From the NCBI GenBank assembly GCA_900617975.1, contig UZAE01001493.1, positions 1 to 13,031 of the forward strand: a stretch of DNA of 13,031 nt. Direction: 5' to 3'. Source of the DNA: Rodentolepis nana (lineage: Eukaryota; Platyhelminthes; Cestoda; Cyclophyllidea; Hymenolepididae). Below, one piece after another: positions 1 to 10,400 of this stretch. The notes under the pieces were generated by a model. The model ran no database searches. It was not told the origin of the DNA and saw only the letters and a program-made list of their open reading frames with translations. The translations under genes were made by a program, and so were the position numbers. Positions within the stretch are counted from its first letter, which is position 1; every line of letters starts with the position of its first letter.

Positions 1-60
1 GCCGTAAGAAAATACGTTGTCTAGGGTGCACCACGTGGAGGTAAGTCTATCGCGCACCCC
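1..60 (-). mobile_element. SINE-like repeat, copy A, 5' end only (rest lies outside the window)
   Basis: Positions 1-60 match the right-hand ends of the two complete copies at 2355-2668 and 9087-9412. The shared landmarks are GCCrTAtGA, a CACGTGG-like block and GTAAGTCTATCGC followed by a run of C. The element is oriented on the minus strand, judged from the complete copies, so its 5' end is at about position 60 and its 3' end is off the window. No target-site duplication can be tested because only one flank is visible. It ends at the same point as the other copies, which supports a defined 5' terminus for the family. Confidence 0.75.
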
Positions 61-519
61 TAAAGTAAGTAGTTGATTTACTAAAAATATCCATTTCGTG
101 CTTGGTAATGTTCCAAACTTTTGATTTGTTAAACAATATCTATTTACTATTACTAACTTTGTTCATTTTCAGGTTTTATTATTTTAAACCACCTAGTACC
201 ACGATGTTTACAGTACCAGGCTATTGCCGCTCAAATGTGGTACTAAATGCGATACTGTAGATGTCCATACTTTGACGTATTACTTTTATTTTTCAAATCA
301 AACTGAATAAAATATTAATAAGAACACGAATATTACTCGATCAAATTCTTCACTGAGGTTGAAATATGTAGTCTGCTCTAAATGTATGTTAAACAATCGA
401 CTGCACCACGTCAATGTATGAACTATTTTCACATATTATATACTAGTGGTAATTTAAATTTGTTGATTTACTGTTACCCAGTTAAAAGACCCCTGAGAAG
501 CCAGTACACCAGTTTCAAA
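61..519. other. non-coding interval, no gene seen
   Basis: This AT-rich stretch lies between the SINE-like end and the 3' end of the peptide-precursor gene. Stops are frequent in all frames, and I see no RNA gene, repeat or conserved motif that I can support. Confidence 0.5.
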
Positions 520-525
520 TTTATT
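520..525 (-). promoter_or_regulatory. polyadenylation signal AATAAA of the peptide-precursor gene
   Basis: TTTATT on the plus strand is AATAAA on the minus strand. It lies about 72 nt beyond the TAA stop at 597-599, which is a normal distance for a short 3' UTR. It supports the minus-strand gene model, but the hexamer is common by chance in AT-rich DNA. Confidence 0.5.
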
Positions 526-596
526 TCCGCTCATGTCTAGCTAATATGAATAAAGTCAATATAAGGACGCATATGAAATGATTGAAGGGTCTTGAA

Positions 597-1283
597 TTAA
601 CCAATTCGAATGGCTGGACGAGCATAGTTCTTCTTCATTCGCCCGTGAAATGTATTGGATTCGGGTGGAATGAGGTCTTGGATTCCCTCAATGAATTCTG
701 CACGTTCCAGAAGCCGTTTCATTAAGAGAGACTCCAAGCAATTTATCAGTTCGCTATCATCATCCTGGAATCCCCAGGGTGCGCAAAAACTAATTTCTAA
801 AAGTGAAAAAAAATTATTTGGTTATGAAAGAATACTTACACATTTACAATCATACAACTGTGAGGCAAATTTGGAAAATAGCATATAAGGCATCGAATGC
901 ACAGAGGAATTATAAATAACTAATATAATATAGTGGGAAAAACATGATTTACTAATAGTCAACTATTAAGTCAAATGAGTAATAAACAAATAGATTTAAA
1001 TATCTACTCAAAAATTATTTTTGGAAATTCAGTTAAAGTATTTCCCATAACTAAAATTAAGTTACTCGCAGTTCTGCTAGCAAATTAAACTAAATTACAA
1101 GTTGACAAAATTGGAAAACATTAGTAAATTGATTAATAAGTTTCTAATCTATTGAAAATCCCTTTAATTACTATTATTGCCTATTAATAATATCAGATAG
1201 CTTTAAAGCTCGAATTGCATACTTGGAAATGTAACCAGAAAGCAGAGTAGGATAGGAAACAGCAAATAATTCAGGAACCGCAT
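597..1283 (-). CDS. putative secreted neuropeptide precursor, C-terminally amidated (86 aa, two coding exons)
   Basis: The model joins 1283..1223 and 796..597 on the minus strand. The 426-nt intron has donor A|GTATGC and acceptor TTTTTTTTCACTTTTAG. Both ends are phase 1 and the join is in frame. Residues 1-26 form a signal peptide: MRFLNY, then the hydrophobic core LLFPILLCFLVTF, then a likely cut after SFCA. The acidic spacer PWGFQDDDSEL follows. Dibasic KR (47-48) and KK (75-76) are classic prohormone-convertase sites. The protein ends NYARPAIRIG-stop, where the terminal Gly would donate an amide. The predicted products are the nonapeptide NYARPAIRI-NH2 or, from KR, a 37-residue amide, which is the length class of NPF/NPY peptides although the C-terminus is RI rather than RF/RY. 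I do not recognise the family. The function (secreted neuronal signal) is inferred from architecture alone. An additional small exon in the intron cannot be excluded. Confidence 0.62.
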
Positions 1284-1395
1284 ATCAGGAGAAGAAAACC
1301 TTTTGAGGGTGGAAAAAATTGTTTTAAGTTGTGAGAATTTAACGTATAGTTAAATTAACATAATATATAACATTTTTGTCACCACTGGTACTCAC

Positions 1396-1421
1396 CTTGA
1401 AAATTAAATTGGGAGATGAAT
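1396..1421 (-). other. putative 5' non-coding exon of the peptide-precursor gene
   Basis: A strong donor, TTTTCAAG|GTGAGT, ends an exon at 1396. The matching acceptor (TTTTTTCCACCCTCAAAAG) ends at 1300, giving a 96-nt intron. Exon 2 would run 1299-1223 and contain the ATG at 1281-1283 after a 16-nt leader. The upper limit near 1421 is only an estimate, about 25-30 nt downstream of the TATA motif. The acceptor at 1300 could alternatively receive a trans-spliced leader, as happens in flatworms. Confidence 0.45.
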
Positions 1422-1445
1422 GCTTCGATAAATCGTTTATGCCCG

Positions 1446-1482
1446 CTTTATATGGGAGCTAGCCCACCAAGCGTTGGCCAAT
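1446..1482 (-). promoter_or_regulatory. TATA and CCAAT-type core promoter of the peptide-precursor gene
   Basis: On the minus strand TATAAAG lies at 1452-1446. A CCAAT box in inverted orientation (ATTGG, 1482-1478) lies about 26 nt further upstream. The spacing to the predicted first exon fits transcription starting near 1420. The motifs are seen directly; their use is inferred from the gene model. Confidence 0.42.
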
Positions 1483-2338
1483 AGCGAGCTTTCCTGCGTA
1501 CTTTGTTGTATTTCCTACGTATTAAAAGGTGGGGAGAGTTATTAAAGTTAACAACAAAAGTTTTCAATATGAATTAGTTCATGGGTCAAGCGCTGTAAAG
1601 ACTAACAAAAGAAACGTTTACTAGGGGGCATCATATCAAGCAATATAGTCCATTTCGTTTACCCTCCACTTATTATTATTGAAATTGGTGAATCTAAACG
1701 GATGTCGGAAATTTTATACGAGGTAGTTTTTGGCATGTATACCTTTAAATTCAAAAGGGGCAAGGTTATTTTCCCTCGGTGTATAACCAGTGCTGTGGTT
1801 GACTGACCATCTGTGGTAATTCCGGTCAGTAGAAGGGTTTCTTGTAAGAGCTGTAAATTACCGTTTTCTACAAGAGTCGCACGAACTGAAAGCTACTTTA
1901 AAAGGACTTGACAAGTTCTGTATGTATGACTGACACACTGAAGAAGAGGCGCATTTTTGACGTTCCTCAACCAGAAGGGGTATAAAAAATCCTACTGATT
2001 AGCATTAATTCCAAAGCCCATTATTTCATTAAATGAATTAATTTTTGATACACACCATTTTTCCACGCATGAACAAATTAACTCTAACACAAATTCCTTA
2101 AACGATATGCAGAACAGGATTATTAAATTATTAAATTAGTGTCAGTGACGATTAGTTTAGAAGAACCAAAAGCTAATAATGATGATTTGAGACAATATGA
2201 AAAATTAATTAAAATTTTGGAGGCATTAAATTACTATAAGATATTATACACAGTGTCCAATAATTAATTTCTAACAATAATCAAAATCGCTCCATCCAAT
2301 ACAATTTGCCCTAGACTCCATAACGTGCCTTCTAATAA
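1483..2338. other. intergenic interval, no gene seen
   Basis: This is upstream of the peptide-precursor promoter and left of SINE-like copy B. A TATAAAAAA motif occurs on the plus strand at 1981, but no coding exon follows it that I can support. No tRNA, rRNA or repeat was recognised. Confidence 0.4.
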
Positions 2339-2354
2339 CTTTCATCAAGAAGTT

Positions 2355-2668
2355 TAGTTATATCAAATGGCAGGCGTTTTGATGGTTATCATTAGCCCTT
2401 TAGTTGACCTCAGGCTTCACAGAGGGGAAGGAACATCTAAGTGAAAAGAGTCGAGAGGGGGATAGGGAACAGAAGAGTGTTTCAAAGACGAAGGTAGAAA
2501 AGGTAGAGAAAAAGGTGAGGTGAATACTGTGGAAGTAGTCGAATATGACATAAAGTGGTGTGATGGTAGTTTGAAGACAGAAATCAACTGCCAGTTTATA
2601 GACTGTTTTGCCATATGAGTATACGTTGCTCAGGGTGGACCACGTCAAGTTAAGTCTATCGCACACCC
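2355..2668 (-). mobile_element. SINE-like element, copy B, complete with target-site duplication
   Basis: This roughly 314-bp insertion is flanked by CTTTCATCAAGAAGTT at 2339-2354 and the same 16 bases with one mismatch at 2669-2684. That is the hallmark of target-primed insertion. It aligns along its length with copy C (9087-9412). The plus-strand left end carries CAAATGGCAGGCGTTTTGAT and the right end carries GTAAGTCTATCGCACACCCC. Because the LINE at the right of the window has the same left-end sequence as its 3' terminus, the element is oriented on the minus strand, 5' end at 2668. The middle is pyrimidine-rich on the minus strand, which leaves open frames that are interrupted in copy C and are therefore not genes. 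I found no clear RNA polymerase III A and B boxes, so 'SINE' is the best but unproven label. Confidence 0.75.
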
Positions 2669-2698
2669 CTTTCATCAAAAAGTTGAACGAACATAGTT

Positions 2699-2716
2699 GA
2701 GAGAGAGAGAGAGAGA
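2699..2716. repeat. (GA)n microsatellite, 9 units
   Basis: There are nine GA units in a row, starting 15 bp beyond the right target-site duplication of SINE-like copy B. It is a simple-sequence tract with no function visible. Confidence 0.9.
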
Positions 2717-4300
2717 AAAGTATGATGTCAGATGGGTCTATAGGATAGAGTCCAGCGTAACCACTCTCCCATGGAAAAGTAAGCCCAAACGTACAAAAGG
2801 ACGGAGAAAAGAAATGCAGAGGTGACTTTTTCTGGAATAGTAACCCCAAATCAGAGGAGTGGAAAGGAGGGATTGAAAAGTGGGTTGAACAGTGTGTATG
2901 AGCTTCGAGCCTCGTAAGGGAAAGTTTAAAGGTCTATGGAAATTAAAAAAGAATGTATAATTTGAAAACTTTAAGGGCATGCACCAAAGGAACCCTTATC
3001 TGCTATCACTTCAGGTTCATACTAGGAAATCACATTAGTTACTGAAGCGTCAAAGGAGCTTCAAATTCCTTGTTGGACCCGTGGCTTCATTTGAGGTCTC
3101 TCTAGATTCACATTGGATGAAACATTAATGCCATGATAAGTAAGATTTTATATTTTTGCCAAACTAAGAACTAAATTCTCAGTTTATTTAAGCTTATAAT
3201 TTAGATTTAATTGTAAAGCAAGTGATCAACTGAGGAAATTACTCCAATAAGTTATCTACTGTACTTTTAATCACAAATGACAAAATCATTTTTCTTCAGT
3301 AAATAATCATGAGCTAGGAGAATTATCTCAATTTCATAAGTGAAAGCAAATGCATGGGTCTTCTTGAAGTAGATAAATCAAATGGAAAATTTCCAATACA
3401 CTGCATTTGTTTTCGCGATAGAAATATGGGAGGAAAGTTCATAGTTAAAGCAACCTTGTTTCAACTAGAGGAGGGGTCGGGGAAGGCAGAACATTCGAGA
3501 CCATGACCAAGATACAAGATAGCGGTTAATAATAAAGCCAATAGTGATTTGTATTAATGTTGTTTCATTTAAATTTGACCAATAGGATTCAAGCAACTTT
3601 AGACACAATAGCATTTAACTAATCCATTAACTTAAAAGGCAATTTTGCCATCTACATAATTAACCAGAACAAATAGATTGGAATCGTGTAGATTTAACAG
3701 CTGATGTATTGCTTTAAAAATTGAGCTGCGTTTGAATCGACAGAATAAATAAGCTGGAAAAAATATGCGGCTATTCAACTAAAGTACACGACATTAATCG
3801 CCAATTCGGTGGAAATAACACAAGTTACAGTAGCCGATGAGAAAACGGGCCTGTTTACGAAAGAGCGGATAATTCATCTTCAGGTGTTTAGCACATTTAT
3901 AATTGGTTGGACCTAATCTAGTTAGAATTATCGAAGTACAAATTAAATAAATCTGTTTCACTAATTTCATAACAAAACAGTGGGTAGCTTCGAATGTAGG
4001 CTTTATGTTAAGATAACCTTATTCTTATCTTCTGTGGCTCTCAACAAATTTCGTTTTTGTGCTAGTCAGAGACGCATATTGAGCAGAATATAGAACCATA
4101 TATTATAAAGGAAATTAGATGCATAGTAAATTGTGCTGAGTAAAAATGGTAGCGCAAGTGAATTAGGAATATAGCATAAGGTTGAAATCCCAATCTTCCA
4201 CTACGATGAATGATCATACGCATAAAGCTTGTTTAGAGTAATTCTACCTGATATAGGTAAGGCCATTATTCTCACGCGCGCCACTCTAAGTCATTCACGA
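2717..4300. other. intergenic interval with weak exon-like segments only
   Basis: This separates SINE-like copy B from the CFAP70 promoter. The part from 2720 to 2980 is purine-rich on the plus strand, so its long minus-strand open frames look compositional. Two plus-strand segments are open: about 3318-3506, and 3754-3883, which is bounded by TAAG and CAG|GTGTTT. Neither could be joined to further exons or matched to a family. A stretch at 4147-4190 resembles tRNA A and B boxes, but I could not fold a tRNA. Confidence 0.4.
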
Positions 4301-4358
4301 TTAAGTTGTCATGGGCACCTACCCCATCAGATAGCGTCCTTGTGTAAACAGAGCGTCT

Positions 4359-4403
4359 TATAAAAATATTGCACTCGCAAAATATTAACGGCAACAGCTG
4401 TTG
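4359..4403 (+). promoter_or_regulatory. putative CFAP70 core promoter: TATA-like motif, GGCAAC half-site, CAACAGCTGTTG palindrome
   Basis: TATAAAAA lies at 4359-4366, 41 nt before the ATG. If it is used, the 5' UTR would be only about 15-25 nt. A perfect 12-bp palindrome, CAACAGCTGTTG, with a central E-box lies at 4392-4403, three bases before the ATG. It overlaps GGCAAC (4390-4395), which fits one half of the RFX X-box (RGYAAC) typical of ciliary genes. The other half-site is not clear. Motifs are seen directly; function is inferred. Confidence 0.35.
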
Positions 4404-4406
4404 GAA

Positions 4407-7400
4407 ATGGAACTTAAGGATAGCATAAAGCTACTAATTAATAAGCTCAACAATTTGGTATATAATTTAAAAAACAATTTATGAAACAATTTAGCCAGCG
4501 GAGGGAACTTATAATATAACGATTGAATGTGATAAATGTATTTTTGGAAAAATTCCCAAGATCAATTCGGACCCAAATGGATCTACTAGACTAAATTTCC
4601 CTGTTGATATTGATGTCGAAGAATTTGGATTTCAGCGTCTTTTCAACAATCCTATTATGTGTATAGTGTTTAATATTTAAAAAAATGAATTTTAAGTTTC
4701 ACTTTATCGAAACCAGGAGACAAAGAGAAAGGAAAAGGCGAAACTTATCGCTAAGTTTATTTTTGATGCATTTCAAGCAGTTTCTGGTAAAGCAAAATTT
4801 CAGTTCAAATGTCTTAGAATTTCATGTTAGTAATCATATATTACGAAGCAACTTGGAGTCTCTTCAAACTATTGAGGTATTTACCAATGTAATGTCCATT
4901 AAAATAGCTTGAAATTGCAACAATTTTTGAGCCGAAAAATGGAAAATCAGGCCGAAGGGGTTATACTTGGGCAAAAATTACGCTTGAATACCTCGAGAAT
5001 CTGCCCGGAGCTGTGGTGGAGAATCACTCCATCTTAGCTGGATTTAGAAACATTATATCCGTAGGAAATTTGGTTTTCTAAATTCGACTTTAGAAAAACA
5101 AAGAGGCACTAATTTGCGGTAAAGCAGTGGCAGCGACAGAATTAGCACCTTTGAAGTGGTTCACAACACAAAAACTGGACGGCAACGATATTTTCATCCC
5201 TAATGAGTAGCCAAATTTTATTCCTTTGTTTATTTTATTTCACATTTAGACGTCACGAAACAGGCGAAGAAGGCATTGAAGTGGAAACTCAGAGTCTGAA
5301 CGTCTCCAGAAAGCCTATTTGTCCACTTGTATTTGAATGGAATAAGCAACGTCGCCAGATGCTAATAGAAGACGAATTTATAAAGTACATTGTGCATATT
5401 AGTATCTCATGCATATTGCAGCCTGAAGGAAATCATCTCTTTTTGTCCATATTTGCCTGTGGAACTATTTAGCAGTTCAGTATCAAAAGAATCTTGGGTA
5501 TTTGGCTAATGTTGATTGCTTCATTGCCTCTAGGAACTCGATGGGATGAGCTGTTCTCATGCAGTTGCATTTGTGGACCTCTCACCATTATTGTATCCAG
5601 GAGGTAATGTCAAGCGTACTGATATATAATAACATCTCTTGAAATGTAGTGACTCGTATTCGAGGTGCCTACGAGGTGAAGAAATACGACGATGAAGCGT
5701 TTGCCCAAAAGGTTTGAGTGACAAAATCACTGTCCATGGGCTTGCACAAGAAATAAGATAAAATTTTTATATTTTTCTTTGAATTAATTTGTCTTTGTAT
5801 TAGAGTCGTAGGTGATAGTATCTTATTATCGTGTATTTTTATCCTGTCAATGAGAAAAAAGCTTTTAACAAATTAAGAATGCAGCGGATAGAAATAATTA
5901 ATTTTGTTATTAGGCGGGAAAAATGTAAATCAATAAACATGGAAATGTGCCAATAATAAGTGAAAAATTCGCACCATGAACTTCATTCTCCTTATTCACC
6001 GTTAGTTAAGCATATTTGCCAAAAAATCAATTATCTGGTTTTTTATAATTTAAACAAACAAAACAATTTTAAATTGTTTACTTTCGATTAAGATTGGGAA
6101 ATTTCGGAACTTACACGAGAGTTATCTTCGTTCGTGCGCACCACGAAGTTATTCTTTAGTCATATTTTGTTACACATTTTCAAAAACGGTCTAAAAACGA
6201 CACCTTCCAACAAATTACTCATTTAAGGACTAGTTATAAAGAGAATAAAGAAAAAAACGTAATCCTAATATTTTTTTATGATGGAAATCTTACCAACAGG
6301 CTAAAAATTGAATGAAGTGATAAGAAGTGTAGAATTAAAAACACCCGGTTTCAAAGCTACATATTTCAATTTACAGCGTCTGATCACTCAGTTCTTTTGT
6401 TAGTTTTCTACTTGGATCAGACTTCGTGGAGATGGGCTGTGAAACATGCAATCACGAAACACCAAGGGAATTCACATCTTCCTTCATGAAAGTCGGTGCA
6501 ATTAACTCATATTGTTTTCATACTCTTCTCCAATGGGAATTGACTTCTCATATTTCCTGAAGTTTGAACTCAGGGCAGCCGCATTTATTCTTACAGTTTT
6601 CCCCTTCCTATTTGGTGAATTTGGCGTTTAACATTGTCCAAAAAGCACTTAATGTAACAACATTGGTTGATAATTGATTTTGTTAAAATAGGCGTAACGT
6701 ACACAAAGGCCCTGACCAGGAGGAAAACCTACCCAATTCGAAATCTTTTCGACAGTTAAATCAGCTAGGAGAGAACGGGTAGTCAAATACTAACTTTATT
6801 TCATTCACATAAATGTGCAAGTGTCGTCATCTTAGAGCTTTAAGACACGTTCTTCCATTGTGTTTCAATTGTGTCCGTTTATCTAGTACGCATTTTTAAT
6901 GATAATAATGCTCCTTTGCAGTTGTATTTCTGTTCTCTTTCTATTAAATACATGTGAGCTCACCTTGCATATATATATGCATTCCAATTTTTTGATATTT
7001 ACCTAATTGGAATAGGGTTGCGAGATTATCGTTTTACGTCTCCACATCCCAAGAAACAAAATTTGGAATAAACAGCATAGCTGGAAGTATAGTCGGCATT
7101 CGGTGGCAACTTATTCGAAATATTTAAATGAATAATTATTTTTTCCTCCTTTGAAGTTTAATGACTCTGTATTCGAAATTATTATAGCATGAAGATAAGA
7201 AAACACTAAATTATTTATGCTATGTACTGTTGATGATAATGCTAGCATTAAGAGTGCCAACTAGGTAGAACGTTGGGCTGATAAACAATCCAACTTCAAC
7301 CTTTCCAAACGTCACTTTCCAATCAGCTGACAGTAACAGTAACAGCATTGCGTAGAGATGAATCCTTTACCTCCGCACTAACAGGGGAGATGAAAAGTAT

Positions 7401-10400
7401 TTTGACCATTACTCTTTAAAGTAGTTGGGCACTTCTATTTTTCAACAGTGAAGGGGAAGCTATTGCTTATGTAGTTATTTTTAAAATCATATTTCAAACA
7501 TAAAATTAAAATTAAAAATTCATTTTGTACCCTAAAATAATCCGCCATAATATTTACCTCAATTAATTGGTATCTTTTGATTGCTTTCAACCGATAACGT
7601 ATTTGCGTCTAGGGCTTTAAAGAAGCATCCATTTTAAACGAAATGATGGACATTATCAGCAACAAGAAGGTGTCAACAAAGAAGGTACTGGTAAGTTAAT
7701 AATTTCTCAACAAATTTACAACATTTTTCGGGTAATTTAGAAGAAAGATCCCGAAAGGTCCACTAGGTCAAGTATTGATACCTCCGATTGCATCGATTTT
7801 AATCAGTTCAACGCCAGTCTGATCATAGACATTGAACTCAGCAAGCCGATAATTCCCCGACGCGAAACCACACTTGCGATAAAAGATGTTGCGGACATCC
7901 TAAAAGGAATGGAAAATGAAGTACCTAATTTAGTTGAAGTTCCTGAGGTATGTCTCCTAAACTCAATACAATTTTTAGTTCATAGAATCTTTCAAGAAGG
8001 GAGTTATTGGAATGTTTACCGATGTATTCTCTAAAGTTAGGTAAATGTTTGATTGATTCACTTCATGTTCAAATTGTAGACTTCCCTTTGAAAAGTACTC
8101 TTCGGGCTTAAATAGCCCATCGGCAACAAAATCCAATGAAATTGAAAAGTAAGTCATGTTATGGAGTGTTATTTTGTGATCAGATCTTTACTTGATAAGT
8201 ATTTGGAATTTCAAAGTCATCTTCGATTTCCGATTGCTGATGCGGCTTTAGAAATGTTTGACCAAGCAACAATGACTTCTCTAGAGGATTTGATTCAGGT
8301 AAATACGTAATCAGTTTCCTTCCATTTGTAAAATGATGAGCTAAATAACAAAACGTAAACTGCCATTCCATGCAGGATTTTCTGGATGATTTAAAGGTTT
8401 ATCTCATGCAAGAAGTCAGGAACTCGTTAAGTACGCTAGGAAAATCGCTACAGGGTTCAGGAAATGTGCCTTCAGGTGGAGGGTTGAGCGAAAAGGATTT
8501 TCTCTACTTTGCGGAAGAAGCCGAGTTTTTGGGTAACCTCCAGTGCGCCAAGTATTACATTGAGGTCTGTTACCTTAATTTACCTCCAATGCTTTAAAGG
8601 AGGTGCAACAGAACTCGTTTGCTCAGTTGCCAAACATTTCTCTCACATTTTATTTGCTATTTCAAAATAAATTGAATTTAACTAAAGAAGCAGGTTATAT
8701 TCTATCAGATTATTTAAATTCAGGTTGGCGCTTGTTTACATCGATTTGCTAACATAGTTAGGCTCTATCATTTGTCGCCTAGATTACTCCTGATACCTGA
8801 AAGAATACATAATCATCTTCTCCTCTTCCAGATTCTATTTGCAAAGTATGGAAAAACCAAGGAGACTTTACATGCAGCGGCTACTCTGTTTGCTAGACTT
8901 GGTAACCGAGAGGAAGCTATCGTCTGTCTGAAATGGCTGCTTGAGACAGATCCCAGTGATGTCAGCGCGTAAGTAAACAAACTTTTAGTATTCTAACGAC
9001 TGCATTTTTGGCTTGGTTGTCCTCGTTTTAAGTGAAGATAATTCCTACTAATGGAGTAGAACCGGCGGTCCGACTGCCTACAGTATTTATTTATTTCAAA
9101 TGGCAGACGTTTTGATAGTTATCATTAGCCCTTTATCGGACTTTGGGCTTTACAGAGAGGAGGAGCATCAAAGTGACAAAAAGTCGAGAGGGGGACAGAA
9201 GAGTGATTCACAGATGTTGAAGCGACAGGCAGGCACAATGGTAGAAAAAAAGGTAAGGTGAGTACAGTGAAAGGGGACGAATATAACATACAGTGGTGTC
9301 ATGGTAGTTTGATGTGAGAAATCAACTGCCAGTTAATAGACTTTTTTGCGGTATGAGTATACCTTGCCCGGGGTGTCCCACGTAGAGGTAAGTCTATCGC
9401 ACCCCCCCCCCCCCTACAGTATATGGAATAGAATAAATCCCACCCCCACCCTCTGATTCCCTTAGAATGAAAATTTTATTTCCATAACTTGTAGGCAGGT
9501 TTATAGGAATTCCGAATTCTGCCAAATTTCCACTTTCAGTTTTAAGTAAATATGAATTTTGTTTACAAGATTGCTGTGCTTGGGTGTTTTATTGGCTGAA
9601 CTCTCGAAATTGGCTGAGGCGAGACGCATTTTGGAAGCAGCATCCAATATCGCTCCCACCAATCCTCAGGTCTGGATAATATTAGGTAAGGTTTTAGTTA
9701 ATATCGCGGTTACATGTTTAGGATTATTCTACGAATCGATCAACGATATTTGGAATTACGAGCGTACCAATGTAATGCTGAAACAGATGAATAATTCGAA
9801 ACTCGGTGGGAATAGTAGATTCAATTATTTCTGAAAATTTAAATGTGATATAAAATATTGTTTACTCTTCCCAAATACTCGCACTATGAGATCAAATGGT
9901 TAGCCTAGATATCCCTCAATTCACACAATGTATCTAATGGCACACCGGATCTATTAGTTGTCTTAAATAATTTAAACCGTTTATTTTATATTTCTTTTCA
10001 TAAATATTAAGATCAAAATCTCCATTGATTTTAGTGGACGAAAGTACATCTCATGATACCGACGGGGCAATACCCGAATATGCTTCCTCTAGTGATCTGA
10101 TCAATGCATTTGATCTCCTTTTTCAACTGCATGCGAGTTCAGTAAGTACATGAATAAGAGCATTATAAAATTTTAGTTTATCAATCGAGGATTAGCCAGG
10201 TTGCTACTTAATTGTCAACATTATCGATCGCAATTTGAAAGAGTAGACGGTGATGAAGATTCAATAGATAATCTCAGACTTTCAGAGCAGGTTCCGAGAA
10301 CAACAAAGAACTATATAGACTACACGCATGACCTTGGTGCCTATTATCATTTAAGCGCTCGTTTCCACCTGCAATCATGTGATCAGATAGGGAGATTGCA

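Noticed and set aside
655..888. Plus-strand open frame of 77 codons
   Set aside because: It is antisense to the last exon of the peptide-precursor gene and crosses that exon's splice acceptor. Its composition (Ser/Arg-rich) looks like a shadow.
841..921. Possible extra exon of the minus-strand gene ending at a strong donor, GTAAGTATT
   Set aside because: Joined to the acceptor at 797 its last base would create a TAA codon at the junction. Use with the alternative acceptor at 790 keeps a frame but inserts a segment with no link to the signal peptide. The direct 1223-to-796 join is simpler and in phase.
2726..2740. TCAGATGGGTCT shared with the LINE 3' coding end near 12518
   Set aside because: The match is only about 12 bases and the flanks do not align, so chance is sufficient.
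2400..2980. Long minus-strand open frames (149, 80 and 65 codons)
   Set aside because: They lie in or beside SINE-like copy B in DNA that is pyrimidine-rich on that strand, two frames are open at once, and copy C does not keep them open. They show no domain.
4147..4210. tRNA-like A box and B box (GGTTGAAATCC)
   Set aside because: The A box has an extra base and no acceptor, anticodon or T stem could be paired. At best it is a decayed tRNA-derived relic.
4685..4912. Single 75-codon plus-strand protein starting MNFKFHF
   Set aside because: It runs across two introns of CFAP70. The real coding frame changes inside it: exon 3 is in another frame (NQETKRKEKAKLIAKF), and only its C-terminal part from 4818 is CFAP70 exon 4.
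6380..6561. 58-codon open segment in CFAP70 intron 10
   Set aside because: The exons on both sides join directly in phase and keep the family alignment. The segment lacks a good donor and any recognisable motif.
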